From Sipunculus nudus (Eukaryota > Annelida > Sipuncula > Golfingiida > Sipunculidae): DNA of 64,000 nucleotides. The notes under the pieces were generated by a model. It worked only from the letters and a program-made list of their open reading frames with translations, did not search any database and was not told the origin of the DNA. The DNA is taken from positions 41,338,527 through 41,402,526 of the forward strand of contig CM049308.1 in NCBI GenBank assembly GCA_026874595.1. The letters are read 5' to 3'. The translations under genes were made by a program, and so were the position numbers. Positions 38,905 to 50,621 of the stretch are shown here, in pieces (the stretch's first letter is position 1; each line of letters begins with the position of its first letter).

Positions 38905-39084
38905 CTGACATCAAAGTTTCCTCATTAAAAGCAGATGACTTGTAATACAGGCGAGCCCCTGTAACCCCTGCCCATGTGGTGTGCACCTGGTCCAGGCAGC
39001 GTTTACAAGCAGACAGTACTGCACTCACTGACCCCTCAACATCACAGACTGTACCAGCAGACTGGCCGACTGAACCTTCACAGT
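38905..39084 (-). CDS. DPH6: DPH6-like exon (C-terminal RidA-like region)
   Basis: The acceptor TTTGCAG and donor CAG|GTGAGC bound 180 bases, entering and leaving in phase 1. The exon encodes GSVSAVLSACKRCLDQVHTT followed by WAGVTGARLYYKSSAF. A helix followed by a strand ending in RLYYK matches the end of the second RidA-like domain in long DPH6. The open frame continues past the donor into intron, which explains a longer apparent ORF. Confidence 0.8.
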
Positions 39085-39138
39085 CTGCAAATAACAAATC
39101 AAAGTAAGTGTTTCTGTCTAGTTCAGTGCACCTTATAA

Positions 39139-39825
39139 ACTAGAATACGGGTAGTTGACAAGCGACTACCTGTATCAGCCGAAACCAGAGTGGGATGGGT
39201 GAAGTGAGGCATGGATTGAGTAGCAAGGGTAAATAGAGAGAGGTGTGTTGCATATTAGCATGGCCATCTGAAGCCTAGATGTGTATGTAGGTGGCGCCAC
39301 CTGCCACAAAATCCAGAAAGTTATCCAAGTTGTATACAATTGCAAAATTTTAGGAAGAAAAGTCAAACCACTGCCGAGATATGAGTGATTTTAACCCACG
39401 GCAGACAAACAGATGGAAGCTGTACAAAAATGGTTGCAGGTGGCACCACCAGTTTAGCGTATGATAAAGAGCTATGTGAGATCCATACACATGCAAAATT
39501 TCAGGAGGATACGTCAAACCTGAGATAAAAGCCCGGATGTCTGCAGCCTGAACGTTAATGTAAGTGGTGCCACCTGTCATAAAAATTTAGAAAGCTATCC
39601 TGGACGAATACACATGCAAAACTTCAGGTGGTAAGTCCATTCACTGCAGAGATATGAGTGATTTTATCCCAAGGCAGATGAACAGATGGACACTGCAAAA
39701 ATTGGGAACAGTTGGCGCCACCATTTTTTATGTATGTTATGAAGCTATATAAGGGCTACATTTTTGCAATTTTTTTTTCCTGATTGGTCAAACAAGTCCA
39801 AAGATATGTGGGTTTATGGGGGGGG
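39139..39825 (+). mobile_element. Family A element, copy 4 (3'-truncated), filling an intron
   Basis: It begins ACTAGAATACGGGTAGTTGA and carries GGTGGCGCCACC near 39292 and near-copies at 39440 and 39565. It stops in a poly-G tract at about 39819-39828 without the terminal hairpin. It occupies about 690 of the 814 bp between two DPH6-like exons and begins 54 bp from one of them. Confidence 0.8.
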
Positions 39826-39898
39826 GGTCAATAACAAGCAATTGCTCCATTTGTGTCAAAGCCAAGCCAGCCCTGGCTATGACAACTTAAAAACTTAC

Positions 39899-40000
39899 CA
39901 CAATAAGCATGTATTGCTGTCCACCCAGGCTGTTCTGTCAGTACGGCACACTGGGCAGTCGCTGTGCATTTCTTCTCCATTACTTTGAAAGTATCACTCC
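39899..40000 (-). CDS. DPH6: DPH6-like exon
   Basis: The acceptor GTATTCAG and donor TG|GTAAGT bound 102 bases, phase 1 in and out. It encodes SDTFKVMEKKCTATAQCAVL followed by TEQPGWTAIHAYC. It joins the preceding exon through a split Gly codon and the next through a split Asp codon. This is a variable linker-like part of the second RidA-like region, so exon identity rests mainly on splice sites and phase. Confidence 0.7.
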
Positions 40001-40451
40001 CTGAATACATACAGGTATATATAAGTAAATGCAGATTGAATACATGTTTAACTTGTATGAGCCAAGTTAGACAAAATCTTATCTAGCATGAACTATGATG
40101 CTGAAATATCTGATATCTATATTAAAATTTAGGGTGGTGGCACTCAACATCTGTAACAGGAATCCTCTACTGAGAAATAAGTAACTGTCAGGAATAATGC
40201 TAATTAAGTGTCACCTGTGCAGGATCTGTTTCCATAATTTTGAATAAAATACTGCAAAATTTTGCACTGATTTGAATAGACCATACAGCAGCATCATCTA
40301 TTAGAAACTACATGTATCATATGTAGCAAGCAAGTGAATTGGTTCCATGAAAAACCTGAATGTTATAAGATGGATGCTAGAATTAAGGCTATACTTTGTG
40401 TCTTTTAAAGAACAAACCCCTCCTAACCTATGAATGAATATAATTTACAGA

Positions 40452-40477
40452 GAGAGAGAGAGAGAGGGGGACAAGTT
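40452..40477. repeat. (GA)n microsatellite
   Basis: A pure GAGAGA run followed by GGGG. Confidence 0.9.
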
Positions 40478-40669
40478 GGAGACAAAGCATGATGGTGAAA
40501 GCCAGCAGTGTCTGATGTGGAGTAAGTTCCTATGAGTCACTTCCTATTCAGTTGTCAAGTTATGAATTCCTGTGTGATTTTCATGAAGAATGAATGAGGT
40601 GAAGGTTTTTTGACCTTGAAACTGCAGGGGAAAAAATCGCTATACATGGATTTTTAGATTGCTTAGTTT

Positions 40670-41459
40670 TAGTGATGGGCCGATCATCGAGTTTTTAGAA
40701 AGTCAGTCGGTTTGCTGCCACTTTCAAGCACTCGATTACCAAAGGCAACTATCGATTATATCATACTCATGATTGTTTTTTCCACAATGCATTTATGTTA
40801 TAGGCAAAAATTATTCTTCCATTTTTTACAACATTCCGCGCTTCATATAATGAGTCTGTGTTCCCAAATAACCCCCGTACATCTAACTGAGTATGATTCG
40901 GTAGATGAGAGAACGGAGGACTTATTAAAACTCTGTGAACTGGCAGGGAGCTGCAAAATTAGCGGAGAGTTTTCTAACAAGATGTTCATTGCAAAATATG
41001 GGCGATATGGCGTTAAAATGCTCCATAATTCTCCAGGTCTATGCCAATTTTGTGAGATTCTCTTAGAAATAATCTCTTCATCTGATGCCAGGTGCCGCTG
41101 TAGCATGATTAATTATGTATTTAGCTTTCAATTACTTTTTTTTAAATTTTTACGCAGGAGTATTCATGAGGGCCAGCAAGTATAGATGTCCTGGACTGTG
41201 GTTTAATTCTTGATTATTATAATTAATTAAAATGAAACCTTGAATAGCATATCTTAGTAATAATAGGAAAATATAAATAAGGCAAGACTTCTTTTCCTAA
41301 GGTAGAATTACTTAGACATACGGGCTGGGTTTAGAGAGTACAGTTTTACAGATAATTGCATATTTCTTTACATTTGTCTGAACCAATTAATAATCGATCA
41401 TCGATCGGTTTGCCCAAACCGAAGATCGATTATGAAAAAGGAACCAACTCCCACCACTA
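40670..41459. mobile_element. hAT-like MITE with 8-bp target duplication
   Basis: The left end TAGTGATGGG pairs with the right end CCCACCACTA (complement TAGTGGTGGG). Flanks CTTAGTTT (40662-40669) and CATAGTTT (41460-41467) are an 8-bp duplication with one mismatch, as expected for hAT elements. Subterminal ATCGAT-rich motifs (CGATCATCGAG left; ATCGATCATCGATCGG right) could be transposase-binding repeats. It is 790 bp. The internal frames (40712-41185 plus, 40843-41106 minus) show no transposase motif, so it is non-autonomous. Confidence 0.75.
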
Positions 41460-41534
41460 CATAGTTTATAAGCGTCAAAATTATGTATGTTTCATTTCAT
41501 GAAAAGCCCATGGGATAACAATAGACCCTTGAAA

Positions 41535-43296
41535 ACTAGATATTTCTTGGCACCACAGGTGCCATGGTATACCCAGACAATTAACTCCCCCCCCCCCCCC
41601 CTTTAAGAATAGGCCCCCCATCTTCAGCAGGATATACTGACACTTGGCAAGTGACAATGGTTTCTTCCATCTATTAACTTGAGAAACAATATTTTTAACC
41701 AAATATGGGGGCTTATATGGTGAATTACTCTTAAGAAACGAGAATTAATTTATTTTATGAAAATGGGAAGGTAGGATGTGCCATCTGTCTGGTTTATGAA
41801 AAAATATTCCAAGATAGATGGACATGCCAAATTTAAGACCAAAACCTTGAACCATTCCGGAGATAAGAGCAGTTTTCATCCAAAGCACATGTACAGATGG
41901 ACCCCACGACAAAAAAATTGCAGATGGCGCCACCAGTCTTAAGTACAAGATGGAGGAGTCCATAATCTATGGATATGCACAATTCCAAGCAAATAGGGCA
42001 AATCACACCTGAGAAAAGAGCATTAATTTATTTTACAGAAATGGGAAGGTAGGTGGTGCCAACTGTCTGGTTTACGAGAAATCTTTCAAAGATGAATGGA
42101 CATGCCAATTTTCAAACCAATACCTTGAACCACTCCGGAGATATGAGCAAGTTTCACCAAAAGCATATGTACAGGTGGACCCCATGGCAAAACAATTGCA
42201 GATTGCGCCACTAGTCTTGAGTAAAGATGGAGGAGTTCAAGATCTATGGATATGTACAATTTCAAGCAAATAGGGCAAATCACCCTGAGAAAAGAGCATT
42301 AATTTATTTTACAAAAATGGGGAGGTAGGTGGTGCAACCTGTCTGGTTGACAGAAAACTTTCCAAGATGGATGTACATTCCAAATTTCAGACCAATATCT
42401 TGAACCACTCCGGAGATATGGGCAATTTTCACCCAAAGCAAACGTAAGGATGGACGCCACACAATTACCAGTCTTGAGTACAAGTGCCACTAGTCTTGAG
42501 TATAAGATAGAGGAGTCAAAGATCAATGGACATGCACAATTTCAGCCAGATGTGTCCATTAGTTTTAGACTTATAATGCTCACAGTACTGTGAAACAGCA
42601 ATGATGGGGTATTAAAAGCCGTGAAAACAAGAAAAGGACAGAAGGGGGTGCCACCTGTCTTCTGCAGAAGATAAAGCCATCCAAGACCTTCGGTCAAGTT
42701 GATTTTTGGACCAATCCATGCATCCCTTATTGAGATATTAATGATTTTGTGTGATTTTCACCATATATGGCAATATTCAAGGTCAAGGCCACTCTCATAG
42801 GAAAGGTCATGACACCAATTTAAATATACATCATCCCATAACCCATGTCTACGTATAGGCATAAGATGAAAGAAATCTGTCCATTAGTTTTTGACTTAAA
42901 ATGCTCACAGTACTATTTAGTGGCAATGATGGGGGTATTAAATGGCACGAAAAAAAGAAAAGGATAACAGGTGGCGCAACCAGTTTCTAGTCCATGACAA
43001 CACTATCCAAGATCTTCAGTCAACTTGATTTTTGGATCAATCCATGCAGATTTCTTGAGATATAAAGGATTTGTGTGATTTTCCCCCAAAATGGACCTAT
43101 TCAAGGTCAAGATCACTCTCCTAGTAAAGGTCATGACCCCATTTAAATAGGCTTCGTCCTCTCACCCATATCTATGCACATGTCAAGTTTGATAAAGAAC
43201 TGTAAAATTTTTTTTGAGTGACTGTGTCCAAACGAAATCGCTGTGGCAACGCGACCATGCTAAAACCACAGTATCCCATCTTTGTCTCGGGATACA
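41535..43296 (+). mobile_element. Family C element, copy 1
   Basis: It begins ACTAGATATTTCTTGGCACC with a TGGCACC/GGTGCCA dyad and ends in a hairpin of GTATCCC and GGGATAC followed by AA. The core has ~290-bp modules (41740-42540; GACCAATACCTTGAACCACT, GGAGATATGAGC) and then a second module type with ACCTATTCAAGGTCAAG and GGTGGCGCAACC. A poly-C tract is at 41587-41601. It is non-coding and sits in the 5.2-kb intron of the DPH6-like gene. Confidence 0.7.
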
Positions 43297-43903
43297 ATAA
43301 AAAAAAAAATTATATCCATGACCTTGACCTTGTTTCTTGACCTTGATACTGTAGGAAAAAAATGGCAACATGGATTTTTAGATTTATCAGTAAGAAGTTT
43401 TAAAGTTATGTATGTTGTTAGCTTTCTTTATGAAATTCCCACAGAGTGACAACTGACACTGGACTTATATGACTCTGCCAAGAATTTAAATCTGTCAAAG
43501 ATACAGGCCAAAACTGCAGCATTCTGGATGACAAATTAGTTGAGGTATGTAGATGAAAATACTGTCCCGCTATCATCCATTGTTTCACCTGAATAGAAGG
43601 CCCAAACAATGCACAGAAGGAGACTTTTAATTTTCTATTGTTGTCCATCACTCAGGGAGAAAATGAGATCATGACCAAAATGAAGACACATTTTATTTAT
43701 TTATATACATTTAAGCCATATATGATAAGCCATCAAGGGTGCAGAAATAAAATCTCATCAATTTTGAGAAAGGAGTATTATGAAATGATTTTGTTCCCCA
43801 TGCAAAAAAAATGCCATCAATGACACTGAGGTGTCAGAAATTTGATATGAATATTTTGATATTTGAACACATAAATTCTATTTAAGCTGTATGACTTGCA
43901 TCA

Positions 43904-44400
43904 TCTATATATTAATAGCATAAGGCGATTTTTGTAATTTTCCGTTCTTCTCTGATACTACCGTACGGATTGCCGTGATTTTCGACATACACATGCTTCA
44001 GGTTTGTCCGAAGAGATTCCACCCACTTTTATTTGCAATATTTGCGTATTACTTGCATAATTAATAATTTTAATATTTGCTCCCCCGCGGGCGCCTCTTT
44101 TCTTTGTGTCTTCGGGCCTGGTGTGTGATGGCGTGACAGAGTTTTAATCCGGGGGCCCTATCTTGGGTTTTCCTACAATGTGGTTACCGGCCCGAAATAA
44201 TCCCCACCGGCAATCCCTTCAAAAAAGGGGGATCTTTGAAAGAATTGTTTTGCAGGCCTTCCTGCTATGGGGGGTCGCACGAGGACTCCTACCTGCGACC
44301 CCCCTCACATGACCTGATATGCTTGAGTGCACATCAACCGGGTCGCGGAATCCGTGATGGTTAAACAGCGCACACGTGGTTGAACGATGTCCAGGGCCTA
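43904..44400 (+). mobile_element. Helitron-like 5' end, 3' end not found
   Basis: The segment starts TCTATATATTAATAGCATAA after an A, nearly identical to the start of the 128-bp element at 45034, and shares GGCGATTTTTGTAATTTTCC. Its 3' terminus was not located. The GC-rich stretch 44080-44400 may be its interior or another insertion. Confidence 0.45.
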
Positions 44401-45033
44401 GCATGCGATTGAGATGCTTGACAAATATTCACAAACATATGCAGACCTACTATGTAACAGATGAAAAGAAAATGTTAACCAAATTCACGTCGTGGTTGGT
44501 ACAGTGTGATGTGTACACGTGTGGATTTGTAAAAGTTGTAAACATAATATTGACTTAAAATGTTTTGAATATCGAGATTTTTTCTCATTACAACATTTAC
44601 TAATGTATAATTCCTGTAAAAAAATGTAGATTTAATACAGTTATACTGGTATTTGTCTCTTTTATATCCATATGCCATCTCATTCAATAATGTTTATGTA
44701 ATACTCTTTGTTTTTAATGACTTTATATTCTTTCATTCAGTATATATGCTTATTGCGTATAAGCCATGGCCATCATTATTACTATTTTCACAAATAAACT
44801 GATATTTTTGCATTCTTTTCTTAGGTCTATTCCATGGCCGTTTTCTTTTGTATGTAAATGTGATATTGTTGATCAGTTTCTCATGTCACATGGTTTCATG
44901 TGTAGGTACTATTTATTAAAGACCCTGACCACATGTTAGGCACTGGCTTTGGGCGACTGTGTGCGATGTTAGGAAACATGTTCTAAACACTGTTCCAAAA
45001 GATTTTTATCCACAACACCATACATATAATGGA

Positions 45034-45161
45034 TCTATATATTAAAAGCTTAACGCGATTTTTGTGATTTTCCATTTCTCCGGATTTCCGGTGGATTTCC
45101 GATACCACTGTATGGTTTGTTGTGTTGGCCCCAAACTGTGCGTAGCACAGGTAATTGCTAG
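45034..45161 (+). mobile_element. Miniature Helitron-like element, 128 bp
   Basis: The 5' end is TCTATATATTAAAAGCTTAA inserted after A, and the 3' end is GTAATTGCTAG inserted before T. A short GTGCGTAGCAC hairpin lies ten bases before the terminal CTAG. The 5'-TC, 3'-CTRR, subterminal hairpin and A/T insertion site are the canonical Helitron signature. It lies 42 bp from a DPH6-like exon. Confidence 0.75.
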
Positions 45162-45202
45162 TTTGATTTAAAGTACATAATTCAGTTATCATTACAACTT
45201 AC

Positions 45203-45323
45203 CCTTCCATCCCTCTAATTGAGAATGAGCATAAACCTGCCATTCCACTAGAGCACCTTTAGGTAACTGTGGGGCCACAACACATGTCAGGTAACCAGGG
45301 GTAGAAGGCTGAGGTAGCAACTC
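45203..45323 (-). CDS. DPH6: DPH6-like exon (second RidA-like domain, late part)
   Basis: The acceptor TTTCTGTACAG and donor AGG|GTAAGT bound 121 bases, in phase 0, out phase 1. It encodes TPGYLTCVVAPQLPKGALVE followed by WQVYAHSQLEGW. The V-(x)-P-x-LP-(K/R)-GA-x-VEWQV pattern is a strong signature of the DPH6 C-terminal region. Confidence 0.88.
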
Positions 45324-46646
45324 CTGTACAGAAAAATGTAAATATAAAACAACCAACTGTGATGCTGTTTAACAGCAGAATGATTGTAAAATATATCTCT
45401 AGCTTGTCTGTGGAGAAATAATAATAAACTGAACATATCATAATGCTTATTAACTTACTTATTTTCATTACTGTACCAATTTTTATCCAAATAAATAGCT
45501 AACCATAAAATTTAAAAGGATCTGTAGCATGGCTCAAATTCACCTGTCTTAGTTTCATAATGTTAGCATGGATACCTGGTTTCCTTCACTACTGACCCTG
45601 CCCTCTACAATGAATTTTAATAATCTAAATTTATGGTAATAATGGCCTAAGAATCCTAATGCAATTGAAATGGAAAATTAAGAAAATATTAATATATAGA
45701 AACAATGGACAAAATGAATGAGGACCAGAGTGCTCAACTTTAACTGATAATAATCCACTCACACATATACAAACACACCCACAGGTCTGGTTTATACAGC
45801 ATCACACGTCCCCCGGGCTGTTGACTGTTTACCCGACTCTACCACAGTTAGTTATGACATAAAGCTGGTATTCAGCTTTATTAACTGAGTGATGATGTGT
45901 AACTGGTTTGAGATGTAAACAGACTCAAGAGCTTAAGAGCAGTGTGTTTCATGGTTGCTAGGCAACTGACCTTAATATCACAGAACTTGCCTGATTGTGA
46001 CAGCACTACAATTTCAGATTTCTCTTCTGTTTATCAGATTTTACATAAACATTAATCATGAACAGTTTATGGGAGTAATATCAAAATGAATAACACAGGT
46101 TTTAATAAAGTTATTTTATTATTAAGGTTATTTTCAGTTCATTTTCATCAGTTATCATAAAAATAATTAAACAGGTTTATCTTCCAGGAATTTGTATCCA
46201 ATTATGGTTTTAAATTTGTTATAACATGTTTAATGTGCAGCCATTCATTTTATTCCAGGTTGTCACAACATGATATTTTTTTAATATTATATTACAAAAT
46301 ATTTTTATATTATTATTATATTACAATATCATTATATAATATATTATCATCATTTTCTTATTAAAATATTTTTCTGCCATTCTATGAGTGAAAATATTTA
46401 TGATTAAATATTCTCCAATTATGGTATGATTTAATGGAATATATTTTGTCCCACTGTGACTTGTCCTATATTATGGTGATCAAATTTTACCTTAAAACCT
46501 CAAGTTTACATTCCTGCAGAATTAAATCAATCATGTGCTTTATTTACAAAACCAATCTAACCAGGTAACATTTGTTTTCTCCTGGATGGTTTAGAAAACT
46601 TAGCCCAGGTATAAACACTGAAACCTCTGTCTGGCATAACACACAC

Positions 46647-46886
46647 CTGGACTCCGGCTAACTCTCGTCTCCACAGAGCCTGAACTGTGGGAATATATGA
46701 TGGATGTGTGACAAAGCAGACAGCGCTGACGACAGACAGGAGACCGGCAGAGAACCCCATCGCCTCTAGTATCCTGGCAGCATGACGTAATGAAAGGCTG
46801 CACTGACCCCTGATGCCACCCTCGATTAAAGCAAGGTCAGACGGCCGCATCCCGATCTGACCAGCTGTAAAACACACAGGCCCTAT
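46647..46886 (-). CDS. DPH6: DPH6-like exon (second RidA-like domain, core)
   Basis: The acceptor TTGTATTTGCAG and donor CAG|GTGTGT bound 240 bases (80 codons), phase 0 both sides. It encodes IGPVCFTAGQIGM, then EGGIRGQCSLSLRHAARILE and VVSAVCFVTHPSY. The F(T/V)AGQIG motif followed by Q...L.H...IL...G and a late V...V(C/Y) strand is the standard RidA-fold progression. The open frame runs beyond the donor, but the next exon's homology shows splicing here. Confidence 0.9.
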
Positions 46887-46889
46887 CTG

Positions 46890-47930
46890 CAAATACAAAA
46901 GTGCAGAGAGAGTAAAGCTCACTTAGTGTCAGTCTCAACAGTCTGCACTATTTACCAACTGAAAACTTATTATTTCAGAAATTTAAGTCTATTCATCCTA
47001 ACTTTCGTAACTTTGTAAATTCTTTTGGCTGTATTTGACCTCCACCCACAGATGTACAAGTTATTCAGTGTTAGGACATTCAAAGCAGTGATATTTATAT
47101 AGTCCAGTAAATCTAGCAAATTTTTACACCAAACTTGGAGCAAACAGCAACAGAATTTATTTTGCCACCTTGCATTCCTGTAAGGTCCCCAGATTGACAT
47201 ACTAAAATTCCCAAGGAATCCTAGCATGGGAAATATGGTTAATTTCAATTTACCTTATACCACAAGTGTGGTTTTTAAATTTTTATGGACAAGTGCTTTC
47301 TAAGACTAAATGTTTTATAACTTTTGAACAAGGCATATTGTATTCATGAATCATGCTTAATTCACTAGAGACAGTAAGGGCGTCATCATAAATACAGCTT
47401 TACAGTCCAAAATTTTGAAATATTAAAATGTTTTAGGTTTAAAAGTAAATGAAACCCAGTGTGTTATTGTTATATTGATTTTAAATGAGGAAATTTCTCT
47501 ATTGATGACAGGACAAAAGGGAACCCTTCCATAAATAAAATCCTTCAGTTTTTTCCAAGTGAAACCCTATTTTTACTGGATTAATAAGCTTTTTGATCCC
47601 ATTAAAGCAGTAAACTCCAAGGAAATATTAAGCAATAACAGTAATGCATAGGAAAGCAAAGGGGTATTTTAAAATTGTCATGATAATTAATTACAGAATT
47701 TCTGCACTTGGTTCTCAGATCCCTAGAGTCCAGTTAGTGAAACAAGGCTAATGTAGGGAGCTGTTCATACTTATTGGATTTCTAGGTTGTAAAGATGGGT
47801 GGCAATATCTGCATTGTAGAAGTAAATATATTGATGCTTTGTTTGAAAACTTAACAAGAAAAAATATAAAAACAAGGATGAGAACAAGCCATTTATCAGA
47901 AATAATAACTGAATTTAAAATACCCTGTTA
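46890..47930. other. AT-rich intron sequence, no feature seen
   Basis: Sequence between the RidA-core exon and the pogo-like MITE, with no recognisable repeat or exon. Confidence 0.5.
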
Positions 47931-47934
47931 TTTA

Positions 47935-48571
47935 CAGTATAACCTCTTTTATTTGCCAACCTTGGAACTGGGGGAATTTATGGCGGTAAGTGAGGGTGGC
48001 GGTTGATCGAGGGGTCCAAATGGGGTATGCAGGGTAGCTTAAATCTGGCCATGCATTTCTAAGGCTCGTCTTTTAATAGTCATATTAAAAAACAACATTT
48101 TATACATTTATATAACTTTATTCACATAGAAAGAAAAATTTACAAATAACTACAGAAAAATACAGTGTGTAAAATTTATTCACAAAGATATACATGTATA
48201 ATATATCCGGTCAAAATATAAAATTCTCCTGGTGCCGTTTCACTTTCATCCGAGTGTGCCCTAAATAATTTCATAATGGAGCATTGTTTGCCAGCTTGGG
48301 AATGGAGAGCTATTATTCTTTGGTCCATTCAGTCAACGATAACACCCCGGTTTGACGAAATATTTCCCACGTCTTAAGCTGGAGTCAGGAAGTTGGCGTA
48401 TGATCAAGGGAATGTTGCACATTTGGGTAAAAAATCACCTGGCGGATGGCGAATAGCGAGGCTGGCAAATGAATGAGGTAAATAAGTAGTAAAGAAATTA
48501 GGACTTTGTCATTTGTTGGCGATAGGCGAGGTTGGCGGATGAACAAAGGGCGAATGAAAGAGGTTAGACTG
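47935..48571. mobile_element. Pogo/Tigger-like MITE with TA target site
   Basis: The left end CAGTATAACCTCTTTTATTT pairs with the right end, whose complement is CAGTCTAACCTCTTTCATTC. TA flanks both sides (47933-47934 and 48572-48573). CAGT(A/C)TAACCTC is typical of pogo/Tigger-type Tc1-mariner ends. Subterminal GGCGGAT/GGCGA...GAGG(T/C)TGGC motifs recur at both ends. It is 637 bp and has no transposase frame. Confidence 0.75.
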
Positions 48572-48573
48572 TA

Positions 48574-49113
48574 TTTATCAAGATGACTTTTTCTTTTAGA
48601 TGTGTTGCAGTACATGTCTTAAAGGCCAAGTTTTTGAACCACCTGGTTCCCTTCAGGGTCATGTGACTGTGACTGACAGCCAGGGCCAAGCTTATCATGT
48701 ACACAGACACCAGCCTGAGCACGTGGCATACCGCTGACATGTACATGTATACATGTAGTGTATCCTTCTGTGCTGGTTAGCTTTGTATGGGTGACCGTGT
48801 GAATCAGTAAATAATAACTTTATGACCCCAAGGATCTCTAGAAATGTATTATCCTTTCAATAATGACATAGGACATTATAAAATATGAACTCTGTTTAAT
48901 CATATAATCTTTTGCTAGCTAACCTTGCTAGCAAAGAACTCCAAGGTTAAATGAACTAAAGCACATTTCACTGCCCATTCTGCTGCCCCCTATCAGCCAT
49001 ATATAGAATGACCATATTTCTCTGAGACATACCAATATATAAAAGGATCATTTAATGAATTAAACAGTGACATGTAGCTCAACCTTAGGTAAAAATGCCC
49101 AAAATATTTAATA
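48574..49113. other. Intron sequence, no feature seen
   Basis: No repeat family or exon recognised. A minus-strand open frame across 48564-48746 has no splice or homology support. Confidence 0.5.
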
Positions 49114-50621
49114 ACTAGATATTTCTTGGCACCGCAGGTGCCATAGTTTCCCCAGACAATTAGCCCCCTCCTCCCAGCCTTGAAGAATAGGATCCCATCT
49201 TGAATTCAATTGCAGAGACTGTCACTTGGCAAGCCACCATTGTTTCTTATAAGTATGGGCATATTTAAGGTAAAGGTCACTCTCATAGGAGAAGTCATGA
49301 TCCAAATTGAAATATATCTCATTCCTTAACCCATATCTATATACATGATATAAAAGAAATCTGTCAATTAGTTTTCAACTTATCACGCTCACAGTGCTGT
49401 GAAGTGGCAACGGTAGGGTATTACAAGGTGCGAAAGCAAGAAAACGACACAAGGTGGCACCACCTGTATTCTGCAGAAGAGAAAAAAAAAATCCAAGATA
49501 AAAAAAAAATATTTTAAATTAAAATTATTTTTTTTTTAACTTAAAAATATATATATGCATGATATGTAAGAAATCTGTCCTTTAGTTCTCAATTTATCAT
49601 GCTAACAGTGCTGTCAAGTGGCAATGGTGGGGTATTAACAAGTGCAATAGCAAGAAAACGACACAAGGTGGCGCCACCTGTATTCTGCAGAAGAGATATA
49701 AATCCAAGATTTAAAAAAAAATAATTTAAAATAAAATTAAAAAAAAATTTTTTTTTTTAACTTTAAAATATATATATGCATGATATGAAAGAAGTCTGTC
49801 CTTAAATTTTCAATTTATCATGCTAACAGTGCTATCAAGTGGCAATGGTAGGGTATTAACAGGCGCAAAAGCAAGAAAACGACACAAGGTGGCTCCACCT
49901 GTATTCAGCAGAAGAGATAAAAATCCAAGATTTAAAAAAAAAATGTTTTAATTAAAATTAAAAAAAAATTTTTTTTAAACTTTAAAATATGTATATGCAT
50001 GATATGAAAGAAATCTGTCCTTTAGTTTTCAATTTATCATGCTAACAGTGCTGTCAAGTGGCAATGGTGGGGTATTAACAAGTGCAAAAGCAAGAAAATG
50101 ACACAAGGTGGCGCCACCTGTATTAGCATAATTGCTGCTGTGACCTTGAAAAAATGCATCAAGGTCATCCATGTTCGAACTTGAGCTAGCCGTTGATAAG
50201 ATGCATCAAACCTGTGGGTTGGTGACTGTACCTGAAATTCTTACAAAGTTATTGCGTTAACAACATTTTAACAAGAAAACGACACAAGGTGGTGCCACCT
50301 GTCTTCTGCAAAATACAAAGCTATCCGAGATCTTCTGCCAATTTGATTTTTTGATCATTCCATGTATCCCTTACTGAAATATTAAAGATTTTGTGTGAAT
50401 TTCACCAAATATGGGAATATTCAAGGTCAAGGCCACCCTCATATGAAAGGTCATGCCTACAGACCAAATGCGAACCTGTGCAAAGTTTGGGAGTATGAAT
50501 GGAGGTTTATTTTTTAAATTTAATATTGATCCTCTGAAGCCCTACATATCTGCCTTAGTCGTTATAATTTCAGCAAAATGGACATTTTGGACCTGCAAGT
50601 TTCAGACTAGGAAATTTTAAA

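Noticed and set aside
40712-41185. 157-codon plus-strand ORF and the 87-codon minus-strand ORF inside it
   Set aside because: Both lie wholly inside the hAT-like MITE and show no transposase motif or splice support.
48385-48746. Overlapping minus-strand ORFs of 60-76 codons
   Set aside because: The first is within the pogo-like MITE end. The second has no homology or splice evidence.
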